Positions 1 to 8,246 of a stretch of DNA of 64,000 nt are shown piece by piece. The translations under genes and the position numbers were made by a program. Numbering within the stretch: position 1 is the stretch's first letter; each line of letters begins with the position of its first letter. The notes under the pieces are model-generated. The model ran no database searches. It was not told the DNA's origin and saw only the letters and a list, made by a program, of their open reading frames with translations. The DNA comes from Pseudomonas sp. GD04091 (GTDB lineage: Bacteria; Pseudomonadota; Gammaproteobacteria; Pseudomonadales; Pseudomonadaceae): NCBI RefSeq assembly GCF_029836165.1, contig NZ_JAOEBG010000016.1, positions 1-64,000 on the forward strand, written 5' to 3'.

Positions 1-867
1 ACGCAGGATACGCGCCAGCAGTTGCACCTCTTCGCTACGCCGATACGCCTCTGGATAGCCCATGTACATCGGCACCTCGCGCTCGCGCTGATGCCGCAAA
101 TCCACTCGGCGCAACCGCCCTGCGGCGAGACCTTGCCGGACCCGATGCATCGGCAGCCAGGCAAACCCCAGCCCGCGCTCGACGAAACTCTCGGCCACCG
201 CCAGGCTGCTCACCGTCCAGCGCTGAGAGGTCCCCAGCCAGCCGCTGTTCTGCGGGTTGCGCGTTCCGGAATCGCGAATCACCACCTGACGATGGTGCTT
301 CATGTCATCCAGGCTCAACTCGCGCCGCACCTGACCCAGTGGATGGCCGGCGCCGACCACGCAGACCAGCGAGACCGTGAGCAGCAACTCCTGCAGGTAA
401 CCGGACGGCAAACTGCTGGCAATGCCCAGTTCGACCTTGCCATCCTCCAGCAGCTCGCGGGCACCGGATAGCGCCGTCTCGTACAGGCGGATCCGGTGCT
501 CCTTGTACTGCTCGGCAAAATCCAGCAAGGCCTGCTGCAGCACTTCCATGGGAAACAGCACATCCACGGCCAGCGCCTGCTCGCTGAACAGCCCCGGCCG
601 GTACTGATCGGCCAGGTGTTCGAGCTTCTGTGCCGCGCCCAACAGGTGCTTGGCCTGGGGCAGCAGCGCCCGGCCCAACGGCGTGAGCACGGCCTTGCGG
701 CCTTCGATGATGAACAGCTCCTGGTCCAGCAGTTGCTCCATGCGGCTGACCGAGTGGCTGACCGCCGACTGAGACTTGAACATATGCTCGCCAGCCTGCT
801 GGAACCCGCCGCACTCCACGGTGCTGACGAACGCTTGCCACTGGTCGAGACTGATCCTGGAAAACAC
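1..867 (-). CDS. LysR-family transcriptional regulator (C-terminus cut off by window edge)
   Basis: The frame is open from a GTG at 867 to base 1 (289 codons, no stop), so the last residues lie outside the window. The GTG is preceded by a strong AAGGAGG at 873-879 with a 5-base spacer, which decides the start. Residues about 4-62 read as the LysR winged helix-turn-helix (FQQAGEHMFKSQSAVSHSVS, then MEQLLDQELF and LTPLGRALLPQA). The rest fits the periplasmic-binding-like effector domain, with the family-typical VEXGLGFAWLP region near residue 240. It lies 53 bp downstream of the EamA exporter on the same strand, so the two could be cotranscribed, and it may control that exporter. The effector is unknown. 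Confidence 0.9.
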   Translation of the reverse strand, partial: MFSRISLDQWQAFVSTVECGGFQQAGEHMFKSQSAVSHSVSRMEQLLDQELFIIEGRKAVLTPLGRALLPQAKHLLGAAQKLEHLADQYRPGLFSEQALAVDVLFPMEVLQQALLDFAEQYKEHRIRLYETALSGARELLEDGKVELGIASSLPSGYLQELLLTVSLVCVVGAGHPLGQVRRELSLDDMKHHRQVVIRDSGTRNPQNSGWLGTSQRWTVSSLAVAESFVERGLGFAWLPMHRVRQGLAAGRLRRVDLRHQREREVPMYMGYPEAYRRSEEVQLLARILR

Positions 868-920
868 GGTTACCTCCTTGTATGCCGACAAGCGCGGACG
901 ACCGTCCTGCACCCGGGCGA

Positions 921-1823
921 TTATGCCCGATGCCGCGCAGGCTTGGCCGCAGGTCGGAACCACCACCCCTGCTGCATGCCCGCCGCGGCCAGCAGGATCA
1001 GCCCTACCCCCAGCCACTGCAGCGCCGCCAGGCGATGACCGAAGGCCACCCAGTCGACCAGGATCGCCGCAATCGGATAGATGAACGACAGCGCTCCGGT
1101 CACTGCCGTCGGCAGGCGCTGGATGGCGCTGTACAACAACACGTACATCAAGCCGGTGTGGACGATACCTAGCGTCACCAGGCTGCCCAGCGCCTGCGGC
1201 TCAGCCGGCAGTCCACCCAGCTTGACCCAGGGCGCCAGCAGCAGCACCCCGGTACTGACCTGAATCAGCGCGATCACATGCGGGGGCGTGCCTGTCAGGC
1301 GCTTGATGATCAGCGCCGCCACGGCGTACAGGAAGGCCGCGCCCAGCGCCAGGGCGATGCCTTGCAGATAATCGCCAGCGCCTGCCTGCCCGGCGCCATG
1401 GGCGCCGACGATGGCCAGCATGCCGAGGAAAGCGACACTGAGCCAGGTGAGCTTGGCCAAGGTGATCTTCTCGCCCAGGAACAACGCCGCCAACCCGACC
1501 AGCATGAATGGCTGGACGTTGTACACCGCAGTACCGATGGCGATGGATGCTCGAGAGTATGAGGCAAACAGCAGCACCCAGTTGCCGACGATCGCCACGC
1601 CACTGGCCACGGCCAGGAGGAAGGTGGCCCGCGTCAGTACACCAGGCCTGAGAAAGCCCATGCCAGCGCAGATGCACAGCAAGGTCACGGCGCCGAACAC
1701 GCAACGCCAGAACACCACCTCCAGCACCGGCTGCCCGGACACCAGCACGAACCAGCCAATGGTCCCGGAGATCAGCATGGCGGCGATCATTTCCAGCGAT
1801 CCACGGCGCAGCGAATTATCCAT
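921..1823 (-). CDS. EamA/DMT-family inner-membrane transporter
   Basis: This is a 300-residue protein made almost entirely of hydrophobic segments (about ten), arranged as the two repeated EamA domains typical of drug/metabolite exporters. The start chosen is the ATG at 1823 because AAAGGAGA lies 7-8 bases upstream. An in-frame GTG at 1850 would add nine residues but has no ribosome site. The gene is divergent from an Lrp/AsnC regulator and followed by a LysR gene. Family members often export amino acids or related metabolites, and an Lrp-type regulator next door fits that, but the substrate cannot be read from the sequence. Confidence 0.9.
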   Translation of the reverse strand: MDNSLRRGSLEMIAAMLISGTIGWFVLVSGQPVLEVVFWRCVFGAVTLLCICAGMGFLRPGVLTRATFLLAVASGVAIVGNWVLLFASYSRASIAIGTAVYNVQPFMLVGLAALFLGEKITLAKLTWLSVAFLGMLAIVGAHGAGQAGAGDYLQGIALALGAAFLYAVAALIIKRLTGTPPHVIALIQVSTGVLLLAPWVKLGGLPAEPQALGSLVTLGIVHTGLMYVLLYSAIQRLPTAVTGALSFIYPIAAILVDWVAFGHRLAALQWLGVGLILLAAAGMQQGWWFRPAAKPARHRA

Positions 1824-1857
1824 CTCATGTCTCCTTTCGATGATGGACACAGTATGC

Positions 1858-1878
1858 GGAGGGCGACCTCAGCCCTCC
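1858..1878. promoter_or_regulatory. Inverted repeat in the eamA–lrp divergent promoter region
   Basis: GGAGGGC and GCCCTCC form a perfect 7-bp inverted repeat around a 7-base spacer, 35 bp before the EamA start and 78 bp before the Lrp-type gene. Its position suggests an operator, for example for autoregulation by the Lrp-type protein. That is inference, and a chance GC-rich repeat is possible. Confidence 0.35.
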
Positions 1879-1955
1879 AGTGGATATCGAAGGCAAAACA
1901 TGAGTACAACCTCTACTATCAAGGTCGATCACGCCAATCGCCTAACGAGGTATCC

Positions 1956-2393
1956 ATGACCGACGATATCGACCAACTGCTGATCAATGCCCTCATGGAG
2001 GACTCCCGCCGCTCGCTCAAGGCCCTGGCACAGATCACCGGGTTGTCGGCGCCCAGCGTCAGTGAACGACTGCGCAAGCTCGAGGAGCGTGGTGTTCTGC
2101 GCGGTTATACCGTGGAGGTGGACCCGCGCTGCTTCGGCTACCAGTTGCAGGCCATCGTGCGCATTCGCCCGTTGCCGGGACAGTTGCAGGAGGTGGAGCG
2201 GCAAATCGTGGCCATTGCCGAATTCACCGAGTGCGACAAGGTGACGGGCGAGGATTGCTTCATCGCGCGCCTGCACGTGCGCTCGATGGAGCAATTGGAC
2301 ACCCTGCTCGACCGATTGAATGTGCTCGCCGAAACCAATACCGCGATCATCAAGAAGACCCCGGTGAAACGACGGCTGCCACCCATGACGTGA
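1956..2393 (+). CDS. Lrp/AsnC-family transcriptional regulator
   Basis: A 145-residue protein with the full Lrp/AsnC layout. Residues about 3-60 are an N-terminal helix-turn-helix (IDQLLINALMEDSRRSLKAL, then ITGLSAPSVSERLRKLEERG), followed by GYTVEVDPRCFGYQLQAIV and a RAM/ligand-binding domain to the end. The start is the ATG at 1956 with ACGAGG upstream. Longer reading of the frame would run into the promoter region of the divergent exporter. Such regulators usually sense an amino acid and control an adjacent transporter, so the EamA gene is the obvious candidate target (inference). Confidence 0.93.
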   Translation: MTDDIDQLLINALMEDSRRSLKALAQITGLSAPSVSERLRKLEERGVLRGYTVEVDPRCFGYQLQAIVRIRPLPGQLQEVERQIVAIAEFTECDKVTGEDCFIARLHVRSMEQLDTLLDRLNVLAETNTAIIKKTPVKRRLPPMT

Positions 2394-2560
2394 AGCGTGG
2401 GCCGTTGACGCCAGCACTTCGCTGCAGGCGTTCAGGCGGCGACATCCTACAGACAGCAGAATCGTGTACACAAGAATGTCACTATAAGTGCCATTTTTGT
2501 GTGCAATACCCCTCGGTAACGCCCCAATAAGTTACACACTTCACACAACAAAAATTGACT

Positions 2561-2616
2561 AATTGATCAACTAAATCTGCCCTTCAAAAAATAAACCTGC
2601 TCAATTGGTCAACTTA
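2561..2616. promoter_or_regulatory. Candidate paired operator (two AATTGRTCAACTWA sites 42 bp apart)
   Basis: AATTGATCAACTAA at 2561-2574 and AATTGGTCAACTTA at 2603-2616 differ at two positions. Each holds a palindromic TTGATCAA or near-palindromic TTGGTCAA core. They are spaced 42 bp, about four helical turns, so a dimeric regulator could bind both on one face of the DNA. The binding protein is unknown. Confidence 0.4.
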
Positions 2617-2724
2617 TATTTCCTTTATTTCATTTAGTTATCTTTCAACAAGATAGTTCTCAAAAATTGCCATCCTGAGCATCCGTTATTCGCTGGCATG
2701 GAACTGGCTTTTGTGTGCCTGTGT

Positions 2725-2736
2725 TTTGTATACAAA
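2725..2736. promoter_or_regulatory. Perfect palindrome TTTGTATACAAA upstream of the NCS1 permease
   Basis: A perfect 12-bp palindrome 155 bp before the permease start. It resembles the TGTATA-type operators bound by HutC-like GntR regulators. No HutC-type gene is in the window, so the assignment is only suggestive. Confidence 0.35.
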
Positions 2737-2891
2737 GTTGACGAAACATAAATACACAATAACCCGCAGCGTCGCTCCAGTGGCGACCGTTGCGCCCAGA
2801 ACCCAGAGATGCCAACGCCTGCACCGACGAGATGGCGAGCCCGTGCGCCAGCGCCCGCTCATCGCAGTCACACGCATCAGGAGCCGCCGGA

Positions 2892-4424
2892 ATGAGTAGC
2901 AGTCTCCCCCTTGCCCCTGAACTTTCCGTTGCCACGCCCTCCTCTCCCACCGCCCTCGACGGCCATGCGGTCGACCTCGAACTCAGCCCACGCCTGCATA
3001 ACCGCGACCTGGCCCCGACCAAACTCGAAGGTCGCCGCTGGGGTGGCTACAGCATCTTCGCGCTGTGGACCAACGACGTGCACAACATCGCCAACTACTC
3101 CTTCGCCATGGGATTGTTCGCCCTTGGCCTCGGGGGTTGGCAGATCTTCCTGTCACTGGCGATCGGCGCGGCGCTCGTGTACTTCTTCATGAACCTGTCC
3201 GGCTACATGGGGCAGAAGACCGGCGTACCCTTCCCGGTGATCAGCCGTATCGCGTTCGGCATCCATGGCGCGCAGATCCCGGCGTTGATCCGTGCGGTGA
3301 TCGCCATCGCCTGGTTCGGCATCCAGACCTACCTGGCCTCGGTGGTCCTGCGTGTGCTGTTGACCGCAATCTGGCCGCAAGTGGCGGCCTACGACCAGGA
3401 CAGCATCCTCGGGCTGTCGAGCCTGGGCTGGATATGCTTCGTGGCGATCTGGCTGGTACAGCTGGTGATCCTCGCCTACGGCATGGAGATGGTGCGCCGC
3501 TATGAAGCCTTCGCCGGCCCGGTGATCCTGCTGACCGTGGCCAGCCTGGCGGTGTTCATGTACTTCCAGGCCGACGCCCGCATCGCCTGGTCGGTCGCCG
3601 AACCCCTGACCGGCTACGAGATGTGGCGCAACATCTTCGCCGGCGGCGCCCTGTGGCTGGCGATCTACGGCACCCTGGTGCTCAATTTTTGCGACTTCGC
3701 CCGTTCCTCGCCATGCCGCAAGACCATCCGCGTGGGCAACTTCTGGGGCCTGCCGGTGAACATCCTGGTGTTCGCCGCCATCACCGTAGTGCTGTGCGGC
3801 GCGCAGTTCCAGATCAACGGCCAGATCATCGACAGCCCCACGCAGATCGTCGCCAGCATCCCCAACACCGCCTTCCTGGTACTGGGCTGCCTGGCCTTCC
3901 TGATCGTCACCGTGGCGGTGAACATCATGGCCAATTTCGTCGCGCCGGCCTTCGTGCTGAGCAACCTGGCGCCACGTCACCTCAACTTCCGCCGCGCCGG
4001 CCTGATCAGCGCCACCCTGGCCGTGCTGATTCTGCCATGGAACCTCTACAACAGCCCGCTGGTGATCGTGTACTTCCTCTCCGGCCTGGGCGCCCTGCTC
4101 GGCCCGCTGTACGGCGTGATCATGGCCGACTACTGGCTGCTGCGTAAGGGCCGCATCAACGTGCCCGAGCTGTACAGCGAAAACCCCAACGGTGCGTACC
4201 ACTACAGCCGTGGCGTCAACCTGCGCGCCGTGGCGGCATTCCTTCCCGCCGCGCTGCTGGCCATCCTCCTGGCCCTGGTGCCCAACTTCCATGGTGTCGC
4301 GCCGTTTTCCTGGCTGATCGGTGCCGGCATCGCCGCCGCCGTGTACCTGCTGATCGCGCCGCGTCACGGCCAGTACCACGACGTCAGCGGCGAAAGCATC
4401 GCCGTCGACCACAGCAGCCACTGA
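2892..4424 (+). CDS. NCS1-family nucleobase/hydantoin:cation symporter
   Basis: A 510-residue membrane protein with about 12 hydrophobic segments. The N-terminal part carries NCS1 hallmarks: GRRWGGYSIFALWTNDVHNI in the first helix, then GVPFPVISRIAFGIHGAQIP and AIAWFGIQTYL. NCS1 carriers import uracil, cytosine, allantoin, hydantoins or related compounds with Na+ or H+. The ATG at 2892 is preceded by AGGAG at 2879-2883; an earlier in-frame ATG at 2790 lacks a ribosome site and gives an atypical N-terminus. A hydantoin-racemase-like gene starts 16 bp downstream, so the cargo is probably a hydantoin, allantoin or related cyclic ureide (inference). Confidence 0.92.
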   Translation: MSSSLPLAPELSVATPSSPTALDGHAVDLELSPRLHNRDLAPTKLEGRRWGGYSIFALWTNDVHNIANYSFAMGLFALGLGGWQIFLSLAIGAALVYFFMNLSGYMGQKTGVPFPVISRIAFGIHGAQIPALIRAVIAIAWFGIQTYLASVVLRVLLTAIWPQVAAYDQDSILGLSSLGWICFVAIWLVQLVILAYGMEMVRRYEAFAGPVILLTVASLAVFMYFQADARIAWSVAEPLTGYEMWRNIFAGGALWLAIYGTLVLNFCDFARSSPCRKTIRVGNFWGLPVNILVFAAITVVLCGAQFQINGQIIDSPTQIVASIPNTAFLVLGCLAFLIVTVAVNIMANFVAPAFVLSNLAPRHLNFRRAGLISATLAVLILPWNLYNSPLVIVYFLSGLGALLGPLYGVIMADYWLLRKGRINVPELYSENPNGAYHYSRGVNLRAVAAFLPAALLAILLALVPNFHGVAPFSWLIGAGIAAAVYLLIAPRHGQYHDVSGESIAVDHSSH

Positions 4425-4440
4425 TCCAGGGAGATCTGAC

Positions 4441-5169
4441 ATGCGTATTCTGATCGCCAACGTCAACACCACCGAAGCCATCACCGAAGCCATCGCCGAG
4501 CAGGCACGCAGCGTCGCCGCACCAGGCACCGAGATCGTCGGCCTGACCCCCTGGTTCGGCGCCGAGTCGGTCGAGGGCAACTTCGAAAGCTACCTTGCCG
4601 CCATCGCCGTGATGGACCGGGTGCTGGCCTACGACCAGCCCTATGATGCAGTGATCCAGGCCGGCTACGGCGAGCATGGTCGCGAAGGTTTGCAGGAGCT
4701 GCTGAACGTGCCGGTGGTGGACATCACCGACGCAGCCGCCAGTACCGCCATGTACCTGGGGCACGCCTACTCGGTAGTGACCACCCTGGACCGCACCGTG
4801 CCGTTGATCGAGGATCGCCTCAGACTCTCCGGCCTGTACGAGCGCTGCGCCTCGGTACGCGCCAGTGGCCTGGCGGTGCTGGAACTGGAGGCCGACCCTG
4901 TGCGCGCAGTGCAAGCCATCGTTGACCAGGCCGAGCGCGCCGTGCGCGAGGACAAGGCCGAGGTGATCTGCCTGGGCTGCGGCGGGATGGCCGGGCTGGA
5001 CGAGCAGATCCGCCAGCGCACCGGGGTGCCGGTGGTGGATGGGGTGAGCGCGGCGGTGACCATTGCCGAGTCGTTGGTGCGGATGGGCTTGAGCACTTCG
5101 AAGGTGCGCACCTATGCCACGCCGAGGGCGAAAAAGGTAGTGGGCTGGCCGATGCGCTTGGGCCGCTGA
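4441..5169 (+). CDS. Asp/Glu/hydantoin racemase-family protein
   Basis: A 242-residue protein of the Asp/Glu/hydantoin racemase superfamily, starting RILIANVNTTEAITE. Classical hydantoin and allantoin racemases use two cysteines, one in a (A)CFGDPG-type motif and one in an LGCAGM-type motif. Here the second is present (Cys180 in ICLGCGGM), but the first position is Gly75 in QAGYGEHGREGL. Either the chemistry differs or the protein is not a two-base racemase. It follows the NCS1 permease by 16 bp and has an AGGGAG ribosome site, so the two form an operon. No hydantoinase or carbamoylase gene is nearby. The fold assignment is strong, but the substrate and activity are not established. Confidence 0.85.
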   Translation: MRILIANVNTTEAITEAIAEQARSVAAPGTEIVGLTPWFGAESVEGNFESYLAAIAVMDRVLAYDQPYDAVIQAGYGEHGREGLQELLNVPVVDITDAAASTAMYLGHAYSVVTTLDRTVPLIEDRLRLSGLYERCASVRASGLAVLELEADPVRAVQAIVDQAERAVREDKAEVICLGCGGMAGLDEQIRQRTGVPVVDGVSAAVTIAESLVRMGLSTSKVRTYATPRAKKVVGWPMRLGR

Positions 5170-5185
5170 TCCATTCGTAGATACC

Positions 5186-5247
5186 CCATCGCCGGGCAGA
5201 CCCGCTCCCACCAGTCGACTTCGTGGGGACGGGTTTGTCCCGATGAT
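5186..5247. repeat. Degenerate REP inverted pair
   Basis: CCATCGCCGGGCAGACCCGC and GACGGGTTTGTCCCGATGAT form an imperfect inverted pair with flanking CTCCCACC/GTGGGG. It lies between the convergent racemase and DadA-like genes, a typical REP position. Confidence 0.6.
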
Positions 5248-5257
5248 ACCGGCACAT

Positions 5258-6451
5258 TCAACTCAACATACTCGCCATGCGCTCGCCACTACCGCAGGCC
5301 AGGGTGAAGCCCAATGCGCCATGTCCCAGGTTCAACCACAGGTTGCGATAGTGCGTGGAGCCAATGATCGGCACGCCGGTCGGGGTCGCCGGCCGCATTC
5401 CCGCCCATTCTACCGCCTGCCCGTACTCGGCGGCCCGCGGCAAGGTCTCCCGGGCGAGCCGGCGCATGCTCATCAGCCTGCCGGCATCCACCGACTCGTC
5501 GTAGCCGACGATATCCACCATCGCCGCCACCCGTAGCTGATCATCCAACCGGGCATAGACGATCTTGCGCTCGTAGTCGGTGATGCTCACCTCGGGTGCC
5601 CGATGTGCAGCGCTGACGGGCGCGGTCAAGCTGTAGCCCTTGAGTGGATAGAGCGGCAAGTTCAAGCCAGGCAATGCCAGGCCGGCACTACGGTGCCCGG
5701 CACTGAGCACCAGTCGCTGAACCTCCAGCCGCTCATCGCCCAGTTGCAGCGCGACCACACGATCATCGCGCGGTATCAGCCGCGTCACCGGACGCCCCAG
5801 GTGCAACCGGAACCGCCCTGACGCCTGCAAGTGCTCGACCAGGCGCAGGCAGAAGCGGTGGCAATCGGCGACCTCCTCGTCCGGGGTGAGCACACCGCCA
5901 ACGAAGGGCGCATCGACCAGGGCCGAATCGAGTCCGCGTAGTTCGGCGCCGCCCAGTACCCGTTGGCAGGCGGGATCGAGCAGGTGTTCACGCCCTTGGG
6001 CAAATGCCCGTTGCGTGCGGAACGCGACGAGCTTGCCGTTGCGCCGCCAGGCGAAACCCTCCAGGTGGTCCTCCTCCCGCCAGCGCCCCAGAACTGCCTG
6101 GCTTTCCAACGCCAGGGCCAGCAGTTGTGCGGCATTACGGCGATTGACGCGCGTGCGGCAAGCCATCACAAAGGACGCCAGCCAACGCCATTGCGCCGGG
6201 TCAAGGCGCAAGCGCAGGCGCAACGGCGAGTCTCCCCGCAGCAACCAACCGAGGGCCTGCCACGGCACGCCGGCGTCGGCGAGCGGCGCCACATAGCGGT
6301 ACGAAAGCTGCCCGCCGTTGGCGTAGCTGGTCGCACTGGCCAGGCTGTCGCGAGCCTCGATCAGGTCGACCGAAAAACCCCTTCGCACCAGCGCATAAGC
6401 CGTCGCCAGGCCGACCACGCCACCGCCGATCACTGTCACCCGCTGGTCCAT
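5258..6451 (-). CDS. DadA-like FAD-dependent D-amino-acid dehydrogenase/oxidase
   Basis: A 397-residue flavoprotein of the DAO/DadA family. It opens with the Rossmann FAD motif VTVIGGGVVGLATAYALVRR and then EARDSLASATSYANGGQLSY, as in the small subunit of D-amino-acid dehydrogenase. The C-terminal WAGMRPATPTGVPIIGSTHY and NLGHGALGFTLACGSGE complete the FAD-binding site. The family oxidises D-amino acids or other amino substrates to keto acids and passes electrons to the respiratory chain. It is convergent with the racemase gene and shares no promoter with it, although both could act on amino-acid stereoisomers. It is not necessarily DadA itself, since no dadX neighbour is present. Confidence 0.88.
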   Translation of the reverse strand: MDQRVTVIGGGVVGLATAYALVRRGFSVDLIEARDSLASATSYANGGQLSYRYVAPLADAGVPWQALGWLLRGDSPLRLRLRLDPAQWRWLASFVMACRTRVNRRNAAQLLALALESQAVLGRWREEDHLEGFAWRRNGKLVAFRTQRAFAQGREHLLDPACQRVLGGAELRGLDSALVDAPFVGGVLTPDEEVADCHRFCLRLVEHLQASGRFRLHLGRPVTRLIPRDDRVVALQLGDERLEVQRLVLSAGHRSAGLALPGLNLPLYPLKGYSLTAPVSAAHRAPEVSITDYERKIVYARLDDQLRVAAMVDIVGYDESVDAGRLMSMRRLARETLPRAAEYGQAVEWAGMRPATPTGVPIIGSTHYRNLWLNLGHGALGFTLACGSGERMASMLS

Positions 6452-6496
6452 CCGCTCATCCCTGTACCGATCTGAAAGTCGGACAGTAACAGCAGG

Positions 6497-7159
6497 TCAG
6501 GTCGGGCAGCCAGGCTCGCCATTACCGAGGCCTTGGGACAGCTCGCGGCTGAGCAGGCTCGCCTTGCCGTCGCGCCAAGTCAGGGTCAGTACATAGAGCG
6601 TGTCGAAATCATCCCGACTCCAGTCATCGGCGATCCGCCACTCCTCGCCCAGGGCCTTGCCGGCCACCGTATTGATCAACTCCGGGAGGTAACCGCGAGA
6701 CCAGGCGGTGTAGACCGTTGCGTTACGGTACTTGTTGCCCAGGAGCTCGTCCGCCAGTGCGTCGGTATCGTTGGCACCGAAGTCGATGTTGACCGGCAGA
6801 CCGAGGCGGATGGCGCTGGGGCTGATGGTGATCAGGGGGCGGATATAGCTGTAGCGTTGATCCTCGCTGCCTTCCTCGACATGCCGCGAGGGGTTGGCGG
6901 CGAACACGTAATCGGCCTCGCCGAAACGCTCGGGCAGCAGCGTGGCGAGGTCCAGGGCGCGATTGAGCCCCTGGCAGTTCAACTGGCCCAGGCCCTCGCC
7001 GGGTTTTTCGGCATGACGCAGAAAGACCAGCGTCTGGGTGCCATCCACTGGCTGCGCCCGGCTTTCGACGACATCCAGGGCCAGCGGCAAGACCGCGGCA
7101 GCCAGCGCCAGGCTCAGCAGCAAGTGACGACGACGGCGGAGGAACGGAGGAAACTTCAT
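6497..7159 (-). CDS. Histidine-phosphatase-superfamily protein, membrane-anchored or exported
   Basis: A 220-residue protein. The N-terminus FPPFLRRRRHLLLSLALAAA is a basic stretch followed by a hydrophobic segment, so it is a signal peptide or signal anchor. TLVFLRHAEKPGEGLGQLNC at about residues 43-62 matches the catalytic strand of the phosphoglycerate-mutase-like superfamily, with His49 in place and Ala where RHG has Gly. The remainder is weakly conserved. The ATG at 7159 is chosen because translation upstream gives no sensible N-terminus, although the ribosome site is weak. The substrate is unknown. Confidence 0.78.
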   Translation of the reverse strand: MKFPPFLRRRRHLLLSLALAAAVLPLALDVVESRAQPVDGTQTLVFLRHAEKPGEGLGQLNCQGLNRALDLATLLPERFGEADYVFAANPSRHVEEGSEDQRYSYIRPLITISPSAIRLGLPVNIDFGANDTDALADELLGNKYRNATVYTAWSRGYLPELINTVAGKALGEEWRIADDWSRDDFDTLYVLTLTWRDGKASLLSRELSQGLGNGEPGCPT

Positions 7160-7350
7160 CGGTGACAGGCTCTTGTGGATGAGGGTAGCGGGTTGCCCTG
7201 CCACATTGCCCCTCGCAGCCTGAGCTGCAGGGCATCCCTGTCGTGGATGCCATCCTGGCCTCAACCCGTGGATTCCTCCCTGACTGCGCGCGCCTTCCTT
7301 GGCCGACAGTCATCCTACAGCACAGGTGTTGCTGGAGTGTGTCATCCGGC

Positions 7351-7689
7351 TCAATCGTCGCGGGTCAACACCTCAAGCAGCTCGATCTCGAAGGTCAGGT
7401 CCGAATTCGGTGGGATCGAGCCAACGCTGCGTTCGCCATAACCAAGGTGCGCCGGCACCTGCAAGCGGCGCTTGCCACCCACGCGCATGCCCATCAGCCC
7501 CTGGTCCCAGCCCTTGATTACCCGCCCGGTGCCGATCACGCACTGAAACGGCTTGCCACGTGACCAGGAGGAATCGAACTCGCTGCCGTTGGCCAGCCAG
7601 CCGGTGTACTGGGTGGTGATCAGCGCGCCCTTGACCACGGCCTTGCCGTTGCCTTCCTGGAGATCGATGACGTGTAGCTCACTGCTCAT
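7351..7689 (-). CDS. FKBP-type peptidyl-prolyl cis-trans isomerase
   Basis: A 112-residue single-domain FKBP. It has YTGWLANGSEFDSS, VIGTGRVIKGWDQGLMGMRV, GGKRRLQVPAHLGYG and IPPNSDLTFEIELLEV in the canonical order, which form the isomerase pocket. There is no signal peptide, so it should act in the cytoplasm as a folding helper. It is about 80 bp from the GFA gene on the same strand, but a shared transcript is not evident. Confidence 0.95.
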   Translation of the reverse strand: MSSELHVIDLQEGNGKAVVKGALITTQYTGWLANGSEFDSSWSRGKPFQCVIGTGRVIKGWDQGLMGMRVGGKRRLQVPAHLGYGERSVGSIPPNSDLTFEIELLEVLTRDD

Positions 7690-7768
7690 GGCAGGTTCCT
7701 CGAAGCGGTTTTCGTGGCCGCCCTTTTCTCAGGAATGCGCAGGTTTGGCAAGGCGGGGGCGTGTCGGG

Positions 7769-8176
7769 TCAGGTGAACTGTTCGAAGACCTCCTTGCCGG
7801 TCAGCTGTTCGGTCTCGTTCTTGAAGCAGTACCAGGTGGGCTTTTCGTCGACGAAAATCTGCTTGTTGAAATCCCAGTTTTCCTCACCGTCGAGCAGGCC
7901 GACAGGGACTGCGTAGAAATCGTTCTGCTTGAGGCGGTAGAACAGGTGCGTGCCGCACCGGCCGCAGAAGCCGCGCTGGGCCCATTCGGATGAGTCATAG
8001 ACGCTGAGCGCGGGGCCTTCGATAACCGGAGGTTGGCTGCAGTCGACCACCAGCATTGGGCCACCGCCCCATTTACGGCACATGCTGCAGTGGCAGGCGT
8101 TGATATGGAGGGTGTCCACGGTAACGGACAAGTGCGTGGCGCCGCAGAGGCAGCTGCCTTGTTTTTCCAGGGGCAT
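7769..8176 (-). CDS. GFA-family (CENP-V/GFA domain) zinc protein
   Basis: A 135-residue protein with the zinc cysteines of the glutathione-dependent formaldehyde-activating family: CLC (Cys9, Cys11), CHCSMC (Cys28-Cys33) and FCGRCGTH (Cys71, Cys74). The start is the ATG at 8176, where the family N-terminus begins (KQGSCLCGAT), with GGAG upstream. Members bind zinc and in some cases glutathione-derived adducts. Most, including this one, have no proven substrate, so the formaldehyde label should not be taken literally. Confidence 0.9.
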   Translation of the reverse strand: MPLEKQGSCLCGATHLSVTVDTLHINACHCSMCRKWGGGPMLVVDCSQPPVIEGPALSVYDSSEWAQRGFCGRCGTHLFYRLKQNDFYAVPVGLLDGEENWDFNKQIFVDEKPTWYCFKNETEQLTGKEVFEQFT

Positions 8177-8246
8177 GGGGAGCTCCGTGCGGGTTGGGGA
8201 TTGGAGTATAGGCTTCGGCTTCAAGCATGTGGGTTTCAGTGTCCCC

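Larger units (their letters stand above)
2394..2891. other. AT-rich 498-bp intergenic region upstream of the NCS1 permease
   Basis: I see no credible coding frame here. Bases about 2510-2660 are clearly AT-rich compared with the rest of the window. The region holds a pair of similar near-palindromes (2561-2616), a perfect 12-bp palindrome (2725-2736), a perfect GTGTACAC palindrome (2464-2471), and a direct repeat TTTTGTGTGC at 2495-2504 and 2709-2718. It is best read as a heavily regulated promoter region for the permease-racemase operon. Confidence 0.6.

Noticed and set aside
4441..6451. Racemase and DadA-like oxidase as one catabolic operon
   Set aside because: They are convergent, with a degenerate REP pair between them, so they cannot share a transcript.
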